From contig NC_089433.1 of NCBI RefSeq assembly GCF_026210795.1, positions 3,311,001 to 3,375,000 of the forward strand: 64,000 nucleotides of DNA, given 5' to 3'. The position numbers and the translations under genes are program-made. The notes under the pieces were generated by a model. The model had not been told where the DNA came from, did not search any database, and was given only the letters and a program-made list of their open reading frames with translations. Source of the DNA: Rhizophagus irregularis (Eukaryota > Glomeromycota > Glomeromycetes > Glomerales > Glomeraceae). Below are positions 42,495 through 54,472 of this stretch, in pieces; position 1 is the stretch's first letter; each line of letters begins with the position of its first letter.

Positions 42495-43663
42495 TATTTA
42501 CCTATTTTATTATTTTTGAAAAAAAAATTATTTCAAAATTTTATTTGGAAAATAAAAATTTTTTTTTTTTGGATATCCACTAGAAGGATTGTAAAACTAT
42601 TTGAACTTATTTTTCAATCAAGATTTGCAAGCTGCATTCATTGATTAATTTTTCTAAACATTATAAAAAGGATTTGTAATAAATTTGTAATATGACTTGT
42701 GGCTAACCGCAACTGGTTAAAAATATTATGCATAAACTAATAATATTTGATTACACAATTGCTGAAAATTTACGGGTTTTACTAGTTTTCGCCCCTAGTT
42801 CCACATTGTTTCAGGCTTCCGATTGGAATTTTTTGATTTATAATCATTTGTAATCATCCGGATCCATGACTCATGACTTCTGCCGTCATTACATTCCGAG
42901 CTAATTCTACATCGGATCCAATAGCCAAAATTTACGTATAACGTGAGTCTATTGTTACACAAGCGTTAAGTGATCGTAAACGTAAAACGGTTTTCTATCT
43001 TACTGTATTAACGTATTATTTTATTAGATTATAAAGTTTTCGACTTATACGCTTATTACATTTGTTTGGTTACATTTACTAAGATGAATTTACTTTATAT
43101 TTATTTATACGATAAAGCCAATTTAATTAAAAAAAGATCTTCTTTGTTTACATATATCTCTCGTAATGTCTAGTATTGATGACGTTAGTTTATGATTAAA
43201 TAATGATGGTGTTTATATAATTTGCAGCAGTTAAAACTTAAGAATTTATATTAAGAGTGAGAAATTAATTGGTAATTTCATTAAAACGGGAATGAATATA
43301 ATTTGATTATTATTCAATATCTTTATCGTCATCATCACAAGCATGATTAATTAATTTATCATATCAGACATCATCTAATTTAATTTAATAATTTAAACTG
43401 TCTTATTTCATTTATTTATTTTCGTACAATTAATTTTTTGTTCCCAATAGACTAATAAAAAAAAAAGACAAATAAAAAAATTCTATGGCTTCAATTTTTT
43501 TTTATAAAATACAATAAGTTAAAATTTTTAAATAATCGATTTCTATAATACCTACGTAATGCAGAAAAGTTTCTTTTAAATAATAACGTTTCATTGAGAT
43601 AAAAATAATTTTATCAAATAACATAAATATAGCCGATTATATTTCGAAACACGGAAATGTAAT
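42495..43663. other. Intergenic region between kinase D and SERINC gene
   Basis: AT-rich, with the promoter region of locus D at its left edge and the 3' flank of the SERINC gene at its right. No supported feature. Confidence 0.5.
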
Positions 43664-45660
43664 TTATAAATAATAATCCTAAAAAAAATAAATAAATAAT
43701 TTTTAATTTAGCGTAATCGTATAACGTACAGTATAACGAAAAATAAAATATACTTACGGCAAATCTTTCAGGAAATAAAGCAGGTGCGACCAAAGACCAA
43801 TAGTATAATAAAAAGCAAACCCATCCTGAGATAACTTTAACCCAAACAATTGTATGACTTCGACCAATAACGACTAATTTCTCATTGCCTGTCATTGTAA
43901 AAGTGTTCCTAAAAAAAAAAGTGGTTATTATATAACTTTCTTAAAAAAGAAAAAAAAAAATATTTAAAATAATAGCGTCAACTTACCAGTCTGTTAATAA
44001 CATAGCAACATACATGGCAGCAATTGCAAATATAAAATGGAAAAATGTATAATTATAATTAACATCATAGTCTTCATCATCCATGGGATAATCCGCTTCT
44101 TCGTCCAAGGCTGATGGAGGAAGAATTCTAATAAAAATAACAAAATAATTTTAAGATATCAAAAAATCACGCTAATAAAAAAAAATTAATCGATTAATTT
44201 ATTTACTCTTTTTGAACGGAATCCATGGTTATTTGAGAATAATTTTTTGATATTGGTAGTGATGGTTCATCTTTGGGTTCGTTACTCGTCAAAGGAATCA
44301 TATCGGAAACATCATCATTGTTGACACGGCGATATTTATAATCCTTAGTGGAAGAACTATTTGTTAATAATAATCTTCCTTGACTCGCAGCTCTTGAAGT
44401 TGAATAAGCAATGGCGATAAAGGTGAATAAAGCCCCAATAATAATTGATGTTTTACGTGTTTTATGTGAAGATAATGGATTACACATATCATGTGCTGCA
44501 ACTTTTTCACCATTAGTTTCAGTTTTAGGTTCATTTGCCACTGCACTTAATATTAAATAAGCACAATAAATTACTACCATCGATGCTTGTGGTAACCCTG
44601 AACGAGGATTTCCTTCTTGAATTTTTGGATGTATACATAGTAAAGTTCCAATGACACATAATATGGAATTCAATGTAACAAAAAATTGATTAAGTGAACA
44701 TCCTGATTTGGCAAAAAATACGTATACTATTGATGTCATCGCAATCGCACCAGCGAACATCAAAAGTGTTGACCCAACAAGAATTACCTTCCATTTATTA
44801 TCTTTAGATTGATCATCTTTGTCCATACATTTTTCACTCCATGTATGTGCAAAATCTACCAAGAGAATTAAACCGACAAGAATAAATAATGCAGCTCCGA
44901 CTAACGCAATATAATTTCCCCAGGCCATAAAAAATTCATTTGGAATAAAGAATGAACCGATTATAAAGCCTATCCATAATAATATTTTAGGTCCCCACCA
45001 TCTACATAAAGGATGATAAGTAATATATTTGTTAAGAAACGAATATGATTTCTAACCAACACTTACCCATTTTGAATTGTTGACCTAGGATTACGAATAT
45101 CTTTAACTCCAATAACTAAAATTCCCAAGATAAAATGTAATAATGAAAGCGCAAAACAAACTCGATGAACCTAAATCAATACAGCACATGAGCGTTATTT
45201 AAAATAAAATTTTGAATTTAAAAAGAAAATTTTGATCAAATTGATTTTACCGTTAAAACTCCAAAACAACTTCCTTCTGGACAATTTAAGTGTAAGTTAT
45301 TATGTGTTTTTTTTTCAAGTTTTTTAACAACCCAATCAGACATCATTACCCATGCAAGCTATCATTATTATAAAATTAATAACGTTATCAGAAGTAATGT
45401 ATAATATATATATATATATGATGAAATATTACTTACAATTGAATTCAATAAAAGGATTATCTAAATTTTATGATATTATGTTAAATATATTCTTAATAAT
45501 AATAATAATAAGTATATTTTAAGCTTGTTGTTTTACGTACTGCATAAACAATTCTTGTCGCTATAGAATTGCTGCAATGGTATGACCTAAAACCAAGGTT
45601 ACATGCAGCGGCTGAAAAGAATGATGAAATCCATGCAATTGCTCCAGTTTCTAAAACCAT
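43664..45660 (-). CDS. SERINC/TMS1-family multipass membrane protein
   Basis: Eight exons can be joined with consistent phases: 45660-45541, 45460-45437, 45358-45251, 45170-45067, 45001-44207, 44127-43987, 43908-43758 and 43678-43664, giving about 485 aa, the usual length for the family. Family signatures: SNSIATRIVYA near residue 38, LAWVMMSDW, LNCPEGSCFGV, HRVCFALSLLHF, IRNPRSTIQNGWWGPKILLW, FFIPNEFFMAWGNYIALVGAALF, IQEGNPRSGLPQASMVVIYCAYL, DDEDYDVNYNYTFFHFIFAIAAMYVAMLLTDW, and SWVKVISGW-type WVKVISGWVCFLLYYWSLVAP. About ten transmembrane helices are expected. SERINC proteins are lipid-scrambling or serine-lipid-related membrane proteins of the secretory pathway. Exon 2 is a 24-nt microexon (IILLLNSI). 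The last exon (DYYL) is the least certain. A conserved single-copy-like gene between two kinase loci. Confidence 0.88.
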
Positions 45661-47629
45661 TTTTTGAAGAAAAAAAAAACGACCTAATTTTTTTTTTCAG
45701 GAATATTATGAAGAAAAAAAAAAAGAGTCTTATGTGGCGCAGTAATATATTTATTTGTTTAAGATAATCGAAGACCGACAGGTTTTATAAAATTCTCAAT
45801 GATTGATTTCATTTATTTTAAAGAAAAAGTATGTAGTGCTCAAAAGAAATAGCAGAAATAAATAAATCACAGCCTTAAAATGTTAATATTTCACCCTGAT
45901 TATTTCTTTAAATGTTTATCATGTGAGAATGAATTTTTAATTCAAAACTTTATGTTGAAAATGATCCATATTAGGATTAACTATCATTTTTTTTAAAAAA
46001 AAAGTTTAATGCGGGAAAAAGTTTTATATGATTCGGATTAACTTGATAAAGAAATAATATCTCACGATAGTAATTCCGATTTCCGGTGGTTACTCATAAG
46101 GAAGGATTTACAAGGTCCCATCCATAATTTTTGTAATCTCTTATTATGCATGCAAGAACGCCCTTATTTATGATCATTGTAACACTGCATTTTTTTATTT
46201 TCTTTGTTGTTTAACGATAATTTCGATTGGATTGAATTTTTAATTTTTAATTATTATAATTGCCGATCCCCTCATAACGAAGGATATTCTGCAAGATAAT
46301 AATTTTGTGGATCTTTGATTAGAAAAAATAAAACAATGTAACATTGATTCGGAAAATAATACCACTTTTTTAGTAGTTTACATGTTTCTTACGTGTAATG
46401 ACTTACTTATACAGCAATTCTCTATATAATACAATCCTTGGACATATATTTTTCATGGAAAAGAATTAACTAGTTCAGTTTATACAGTATATTATATTTA
46501 GTGTAGTTAGTGAGTAACTGAGAATATTATAAAATGTTAAAATATTTTCAGATTTATTTTAATTAAAAACTTTTCAACTAACTCTTGAAGAAAACGTTCA
46601 AGCGGAAAACATGACCTTGTCTTCACTTCGTTTTTTTTCTTAAGAATGAGAATATTCAAATTATACTTAATAATGGTGTATGGGTAACGTGATACATTGA
46701 TATTCAATCTTATTTTATTTTTCAGTATTATTCGTCAATGTAAACATGAGATATTGGCCCTGATTTTTATGTAAAAACGTGCAAGAAATTTTAATATATA
46801 AATCGAAAAATAATGTTTTCTGTCTTTGAATTATTTTTTTAATTAAACAAAAGTGTATTAAAGACATTATCTATAAAGTATATTTTGATACAGTAACTTG
46901 TAATTTTGTTTATTTTTTAAATTGTTTCGTTAATATATTATTCATCCGTCTATCTACAATTTATGAATATGAAATAGTAAAGAACTTGCTGATAACATTT
47001 CTCTAATGCTTCTCAAAATAAAAGAGAGAATTATCCTTCGTCTACCTTCTGTTGACTATTCATAATTATAATGGAGTTATTCAATTGTTATGATCAATCA
47101 AGGAAATGTCATGCCTAATATTTGTGCATATTGGAATTAATATTTAATTTTTATTTTTAATTTACAAAGAACAATTAATGAATATTTGATTTTATGATAA
47201 CAGGAAAAATCTTGTAGAATGTTAACAGGAAATTATATTAACTGCGTTACGATACAGGTAAATGTACTAGTCAATGTACTATATATTAAATTAAAATAAT
47301 AAATAAAACATTCTTTTCCTAATCTTAAACATAAATCTAACAGTCAGCGCTCTGAAGTAATAGGCTTGGATACGAGATGATATAACATGTGATTCCGGTT
47401 CAAAAACTGATTTACTGAGAATCTTAACCGATTAATTAATCTATTACAGTATTGAAAAAAAATAAATTTTTTTTTACCATAAATTGTATCAGTTTGTTTT
47501 GCTCATAACCGGTTTATTGTCTTTAAATCAGCTAATTAATCAATCAATGTTAATCAGTTCCAATCTCTAAAATACATAGGACATTTTAATTAAATTTTTA
47601 CTTATATTATGCATGTTACTCTTAATCAC
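45661..47629. other. Intergenic region, no gene seen
   Basis: AT-rich DNA upstream of the SERINC gene; no supportable coding frame or repeat. It holds the presumed SERINC promoter, but no specific motif was recognised. Confidence 0.5.
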
Positions 47630-48335
47630 TAGGTTTGGATGAGAGAAGGTGGAAGTTTAATTGAAGGAGGAAGGGTGAAACGAGTTTTGCGGTAAAAGGG
47701 CGGGAAAACTCGAAGTGATTAAGGTAATTTGGTGTTTTTTTCTTTGGTTTTTTCTTGGGTTGTTTAGCGCAGTCATTTTGGTGCATATGTTAAATGTCCC
47801 TTTAAAGAGGTAAAAGGCAAGAAGATCTTAAGCACAGGTATCAATCAAATTTATTGCCTTGAAATAAACATTGGGAGTGATACAAGTGGCCGACCAGTGC
47901 TTCGTCCACGCTCATTAAGATAATTGACGGGTTGATGGGTAGGTTTCATTGGGTATAGTATGGAGGGGATTAATCTGTCTCGATAAATTGTACTAAGTTT
48001 TAGTGTAGCAATATTGTTAGGGCTTTCTGGTAATCTTGCTTTTCCCTAGTACGGTTTAAGTAGTTGTTAAAAATTTTTTTTTTTATATTGTTAAATTCGC
48101 CTAGCGTTCTGCGAGCAACAAGTGAACGGTATCCGGGGGGTAATGATCATGACGATGTGCTCGGGGCTTTATCTCCAATGGGCATGACGGAATACTTAAA
48201 GTTTCTGTAATATAGTCAGTCCCTGTGAAGTTCCGGATAGTACTGAGTGACGGTAGTGCTTTTTTTATAAATTATATATTGTAAATATCTTATTTGAATA
48301 AAGGCAAAAAAAAAATGGTATACTCAATTACTTGT
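47630..48335 (+). mobile_element. Possible LINE/SINE 3' end
   Basis: A block distinctly richer in G and C than its surroundings, ending in GAATAAAGGC followed by ten A residues (about 48296-48318). This resembles the tail of a non-LTR retroelement or retrocopy. No coding domain and no target duplication were found, so the call is weak. Confidence 0.3.
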
Positions 48336-49006
48336 GTAACTATAAGCTTTTGTCGCTGTCACACTGATCACGTTTAGATTTCTAATTAAATTATGTAATA
48401 CCTTCTCGAATGTTAACTAATTTATGTGTAACAAACAAATCAAAATAAGTCTATCCGTTTATTATATTCATCTCTTATATCACGGAATTTATCGCATTTT
48501 CCGTGAATGGATCCGTGAAAGGCTCATTTTTACGATAAAATTTTTTATAGGGTTACACTTAAAAAAAAATGGCGTTATATCTCTTATATGAAAATTATAT
48601 AATTTTAATGAAACGTTAATTATAATTTTATTAAAACTTTTGATAAAATACAAATTAATATTTATTCTTGTAAAATTAACCTGAATATGAGAGATTTAAA
48701 TTAAACAACTTTAAAACCTTTTATCAACTTTAAAAGTTGATATAGTATCAAGTAATTTTGAACTGATTTTTTTTTTGTATAAATGCCCGATGTACACATT
48801 GATTATAAGTTAAATAAAATTAATAGTCACGCCAGTGTCACGATGATGATTGATGCAACAATATTTAAATGTTACACAACGTATGAAACGAATAAGGCCA
48901 TAAAGGGCTTGTGGCACAATGTATGAAACCTTGTTGACGTTCTGAAATTTTCATTTTTGTAAACGTTGAAAAATTTTAAAATAGTATAAACCATATTATT
49001 TTGACT
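48336..49006 (+). promoter_or_regulatory. Upstream region of kinase locus E
   Basis: AT-rich. The sequence ATTTTTGTAAACGTTGAAAA at 48953-48972 lies just before the ATG and is almost the same as the segment before the ATG of locus A (TTTTTGCAAACGTTGAAAA). It is probably a shared promoter or leader element. TATA-like stretches are too common here to assign. Confidence 0.45.
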
Positions 49007-52000
49007 ATGATATGTGAAAGATGTGGTAAATATTTACCTTTTGAATGGTGCAAATCATGTCAGATAAATAACCTAAAAAATGATTTTGCAAATTGGACCA
49101 GTGGAAATGAAAAAATTGACAATTTAATTCAAGAAATGCAATTAAAAATTTTTAATCAATATGATTACATAATCGAATGGATATCATATGATCAGTTTAA
49201 TGATATTAAAGAGTTGGATAAAGATGAATGTTTTACAATTTATTCAGCAATATGGAAAGATGGTCCATTAGAATATGACAAAAATAAATATGATTATTCA
49301 AGGAACCAGGATACAAGAATCAATTTAAAATGTTTACACAACTCTCAAAATATTACTGATGAATTTCAAAATGAGGTATGAATTATTCTATTTAATTTAA
49401 ATACTTTAAATATAGTTATTGGATGGGATAAAAATATCGGTCACAGTTTTTATATAAAAGTATAATTTTTTAGATAATTAATGTGTATAACCAATATTTT
49501 TATCCCACACTTTTTACTGGTAAAAATAACGGTACATCAAGATCGGCATGATTCTAATATGCTGCATAATAATAAAATTATAAATATAATAATAAATTTC
49601 TTTATTTTGATAGGTTAAGACTTGTGATGGTCTATATGGTTTATCGCAAAATTCAAACACAAAAGATTATATTTTAGTTCTTCGAAATAAATATTGTAAT
49701 AAATGTGGCGAATGTTTTATAAATAAACTAAATTTATGGTGTAAATCATGTCAGATAAATGATTTAGAAAAAAATTTTATAAATTGGACTAGCGGAAATG
49801 AAAAAATTGATAATTCAATTCAGGAAATGCAATTAGAAAGATTAGAAATCGATTATTATCATGATGCTATAGTTGAATGGATACCATATGATCAGTTTAA
49901 TGATATTAAAGAGTTAGGAAAAGAAGAATTTGCTACAATATATTCAGCAATATGGAAGGATGGTCCATTAAAATATGATGAAAATAAATATGAATATATA
50001 AGACAGAGTACAAAAGTCAATTTAAAATTATATAACTCACATAATATTACCAGTGAATTTCTGAATAAGGTATGAATGTCTTTAATTTAATTTATAAATT
50101 ATTTTATAATAAAATTTTATGTTTCAATAGGTTAAGGCACATTTTGAGAATAACCACTTATATGGAATATCTCAAAATCCAGATAAGGATTATATTATAA
50201 TTCTTCAAGATATGTATTGTGATAAATGTGTTAGTAAATGTTTAGATACATATTATAAATGGTGCAAACCGTGCCAGATAAATAATCTAAAAAATAATTT
50301 TACAAACTGGACTAGTGGAAATGAAAAAATTGATAATTTAATTCAGGAAATGCAATTAGAAATTATTAACACTAGTGATAATACGATTGAATGGATAACA
50401 TATAATCAGTTCAATTATATTAAAGAATTAGGAAAAGATGAATTTTCTACAATGTATTCAGCAATATGGAAGGATGGTCCATTGAAATATGACAAAAAGG
50501 AACATGAATATTCAAGAAAACAGAAGACAAAAGTCAATTTAAAATTATATAACTCTCAAAATATTACTGATGAATTTCTAAATGAGGTATGCATTTATTT
50601 CATCAATATTTCACTATATATAAATATTTAGCAAAGTGTAATGATAATAATTTTTTTATATTTTAATAGGTTAAAACATATTTTAATGGGAAGTATTTAC
50701 ATGGAATATCTCAAAATACAGAAACAAAAGATTATATTTTAGTTCTTGAAGATGTATATTGTGATAAGTGTAATAAGAAATTTACAATTGAACATTATAA
50801 ATGGTGTAAACCATGTCAAATTAATGATTTAGAAAAAAATTGGACCAGTGGAAATGAAAAAATTGATAATTTAATTCAGGAAAAGCAATTAAAAATAAGT
50901 GTATCACATGATATTATAGTTGAATGGATACCATATAATCGGTTTAATAATATTAAAGAGTTAGGAAAAGATGAATTTGTTACAATATATTCAGCAATAT
51001 GGAACGATGGTCCATTGATTCATAATGATGATGAATACCAATATGCAAGAAAAAAGAGTATAAAAGTCAATTTAAAATTATATAATTCGCAAAATATTAC
51101 TACTGATAAATTTCTGAATGAGGTATAAATTTTCTTTTTAAATTATACTTGAATATTAATACTTTAATATAATAATAATAACCTTCTTTAATTAATAGGT
51201 TAATAGTATTGAACATGAAATATATGGTATATCTCAAAATTCTAATACAAGAGATTATATTATAGTTTTTCCAAATAAATATTATTGTGAAAAATGTAAA
51301 AGATTTGCAGATAATCTCTATAAATGGTGCAAACTATGTCAAATTAATGATTTATCAAGAAAAAGTTCTATGAACTGGACCAGTGAATATGAAATAATTA
51401 ATAATTTAATTCAGGAAATGCATTCGAAAATTAATTCTTTTAATGACATAGTATTTGAATGGGTACCATATAATCAGTTTACCAATATTAAAGAAATAGG
51501 TGAAGGTGGTTTTGCTAAAGTATATTTAGCAATATGGAAGGATGGCCCATTACAATATAATACAATAAATCATAAATATACGAGAAATCAAGATAAAAAA
51601 GTTGCATTAAAATGTTTATATAATTCCCAACATATCATCACAAGTGAATTTCTTAATGAGGTACGGATTTATCTGTAAATTTAATTTAGTTATATATTTT
51701 TAATAATTACTTTCTTTTATATTTTAATAGGTTAAATCATATTCAATTGAAAATCAAACTGGAATACTTAAAATATATGGAATATCTCAAAATCCAGATA
51801 CAAAGGAATACATTATAGTTCTTGACTATGCAAAAGGCGGAAATTTAAATAATTTGATAAACAAATATTATGGAAACCTTAGCTGGTCCAGCAAAATATT
51901 AATGCTGTTTCATATTATTATAGGTCTTAAAGAAATTCATCAAAAAAAGATGGTTCACCGTGATTTTCATACAGGAAATATATTAGCAAATAGTGCAATT

Positions 52001-52727
52001 AGAAGTATATTATATATTTCAGATATGGGATTATGTGGAGATGTTAATAATAATGATCAAAGTAATATTTATGGAGTTATGCCTTATGTATCTCCTGAAG
52101 TATTAAAAGGGAAACTTTATACTCAAGAAGCAGATATATATAGTTTTGGTATGATTATGTATTTTGTGGCAACTGGAAAAGAACCCTTTTTCAATTGTGC
52201 ACATGATGAGTTATTAGTATTAAATATCTGCAGTGGAATTAGGCCTGAAATTAATGAGCCAGAAGCACCTAAATGTTATATTGGTTTAATGAAACAGTGT
52301 TGGGATTCAAATCCGAATAATAGACCAAAAGCAGCTGAAATTGAAAAATTAATTGAATTATTTGTATACTCATATTGGTATAATGCATCGATCTTTGAAG
52401 TAGTTATGGGGTTTGAAAAAGAACAAAAACATTTTGAAATTCAAAAACAATTTGAAGAAGCAGAAGAATACAGAAGATCACATCCTGCTTCTTTTGATGA
52501 AAGTACTACTCTGGCTCATCCACAAGCTACTTATAAATCTCGGTTACTTAACCCTTTTACAAAAAATATCCCAAAACTTGATAATATTGATAATAATACA
52601 GTAGAAATTTTTGATTTTACAAAGTAAGTCTTATATTTTTATTTTTGATGAATATTATAATTGATTTATCTAATCCAAAATCAATTCTTTATACAGATTT
52701 TTAATCAAAGATGATACAAATGGCTAA
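49007..52727 (+). CDS. TKL-type protein kinase with four upstream N-lobe modules (locus E, intact)
   Basis: Exons: 49007-49375, 49614-50069, 50131-50586, 50670-51122, 51199-51660, 51731-52623 and 52697-52727, or the last two as one ending at TAA 52625-52627. All five module exons are multiples of three, open, and end GAG or AAG before GT. The product is about 1,039 aa. Modules 1-4 each have CxxC...WCKxCQ, NWTSGNEKIDN, EWIPYDQF, a degenerate loop (LGKDEFATIYSAIWKDGPL) and VNLK. Module 5 has GEGGFAKVYLAIW and VALKCL. The C-lobe has HRDFHTGN, ISDMGLCG, SPEVL, DIYSFG and CWDSNPNNRPKA, and an EAEEYR-containing tail. An active kinase carrying four pseudo-N-lobes is expected. The start ATG is chosen because it directly precedes the first Cys pair (MICERCGKY). 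Substrate unknown. The upstream neighbour is the SERINC gene; paralogue D lies beyond it, in divergent orientation. Confidence 0.85.
49425..49506. mobile_element. Short foldback element in intron 1 of kinase E
   Basis: A 17-bp inverted repeat, GGGATAAAAATATCGGT at 49425-49441 and ACCAATATTTTTATCCC at 49490-49506, separated by about 48 AT-rich bases. It lengthens this intron to 238 nt, against about 60-85 nt for its siblings. Probably a tiny MITE. Confidence 0.5.
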
Positions 52728-53903
52728 ATAAAATTTTTTAGCACCCTTACCAAATTCCCACAAGGATAATAAATATAATATTTTGGAAATATTATTATGA
52801 GCACCCGTTTAATATCATTAAAAATTTTCTCAAAAACCCTTTAAAGCTAATTAATATGAAAGTAGCTTGAAGTACTTCATATTCTTTGTTTCTCTACTAT
52901 TAATAATTTTCTTTTTGTATGAATAATAAAGGTTGCTTGTTTTGCTAACTACTATATTAGTACATCCAAATAAAGGCTGAAATGAAGACAAATTTATAAA
53001 AAAAAGAAAGAAAATTAATATATAAAGCGAAAAAAAAAATCAAAATTGATAAAAATAAAAAACCCACCTAAGAGAGCACCATTCACAGAATGTTCAGCCC
53101 TCTTAATTTCAAGCCGTTGGTAATATTGTTGTTTATGGAAAGAGAGTATGAAAGATAAATATGAGAGGGAAGGAAAGGAAAGATTAAGAAAAAGGAATGG
53201 AGAAGGTAGAACGAGAGAAAAAAAGTTAGCTTCTTTTCTTTTTTCTTTAACAAAAAAAGATTATCGTTGAACTGTGCCTATCAGTTATCTTATTATATCA
53301 CGTGATACACGTGACATTAATTATTATAAATAGGGCATATTCTCTAACTCGTTAAATTATTTTTAATCAATGAATAAACTATTTCTTTTTTAATTAACGT
53401 GGTAAACTATTTTTAATCAATGAATAAACTATTTCTTTTTTAATTTTCTTTGCAATTTCTTTTATACACTTCAAAATAATAAACAGTCAAATCCACCAAA
53501 ATGTTCTGCGATTATGTTTTTGATGCTTGGATCATGTTCAACTTAACCGCAGCAAATATAATAAATTATTTTGATATTTAGTTAGCATTAGTTATTATTT
53601 CTTGCATAAATTGACTTGAGATTAGAGATCATAAGCTATCCCACCAGCTGGAAAAGTGTATGAAATTTCTTTTATTTCACAAAAGAATGCCTTGCTAAAG
53701 TTATCTTTAGCGTAGGTTTAGTAATACATTGCTTTAATTGAGCGTGGCTACGAAGTTTATGATTCTCATTATATATCTCATACTTTTGTTTAATGGGTTT
53801 CTGTATAATTTATTTTATAATAAATGTTAAATATCTATCTGTATATAAAAGTGTTAATTAGTAATATTTTTGAATGTAAAATGGAAAATTACGACCATAT
53901 ATT
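52728..53903. other. Intergenic region between kinase E and the CACTA element
   Basis: AT-rich. 53352-53448 is a tandem duplication of TTTTTAATCAATGAATAAAC followed by TATTTC and T-rich sequence. ATCACGTGATACACGTGAC near 53296-53315 is an E-box-like double CACGTG motif. No gene seen. Confidence 0.5.
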
Positions 53904-53924
53904 CACTAGTCGAAATAAGGCAAA

Positions 53925-54370
53925 TCAGAAGTAAGGCAAATCGGCCAAATTTCGGCCAAATTTCGGATAAATTTTGGATATGATCGATAATCGGCTGACA
54001 TTCGGCATAGCTGATTTGCGGTGCAAAATTCTGATTTCGGATATGATCGATAATCGGCTGCATATCAGATGACATTCGGCATAGCCGATTTGCGGTGCAA
54101 ATTCCGATATTTGTTTCAAATTCCGATGTTTGCGCATTATAATATTTCGACATTCCGATAATTATATTATATGTAAATTTGACATTTAATAATTCCGATA
54201 TTTGTATTGTATTGTTTTAACATTTAATAAATTCCGATATTTGTATTATTTGAAATTTGTATTGTTTTAACATTTAATAAATTCCGATATTTGTATTATT
54301 TGAAATTTGTATTATTTTGAAATTTAATAAATTCTGATATTTGTATTATTTGAAATTATATGTCATTTCA
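53925..54370. repeat. Left subterminal repeats of the CACTA element
   Basis: Contains two copies of GGATATGATCGATAATCGGCTG ... ATTCGGCATAGC.GATTTGCGGTGCAAA within 53975-54105, and three or more copies of TTTAATAAATTCCGATATTTGTATTATTTGAAA at 54185-54360. Repeated CCGAT/ATCGG words are probable transposase-binding sites. Confidence 0.65.
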
Positions 54371-54472
54371 TCAAAATAAAGTTCGAAAAAGATACTAATT
54401 TCAGCGAATATGAAATTTTCTATTGACTGGATTTACCGCTAAATAGACGTTTGAACTTCTCCTGCCTGAAAT

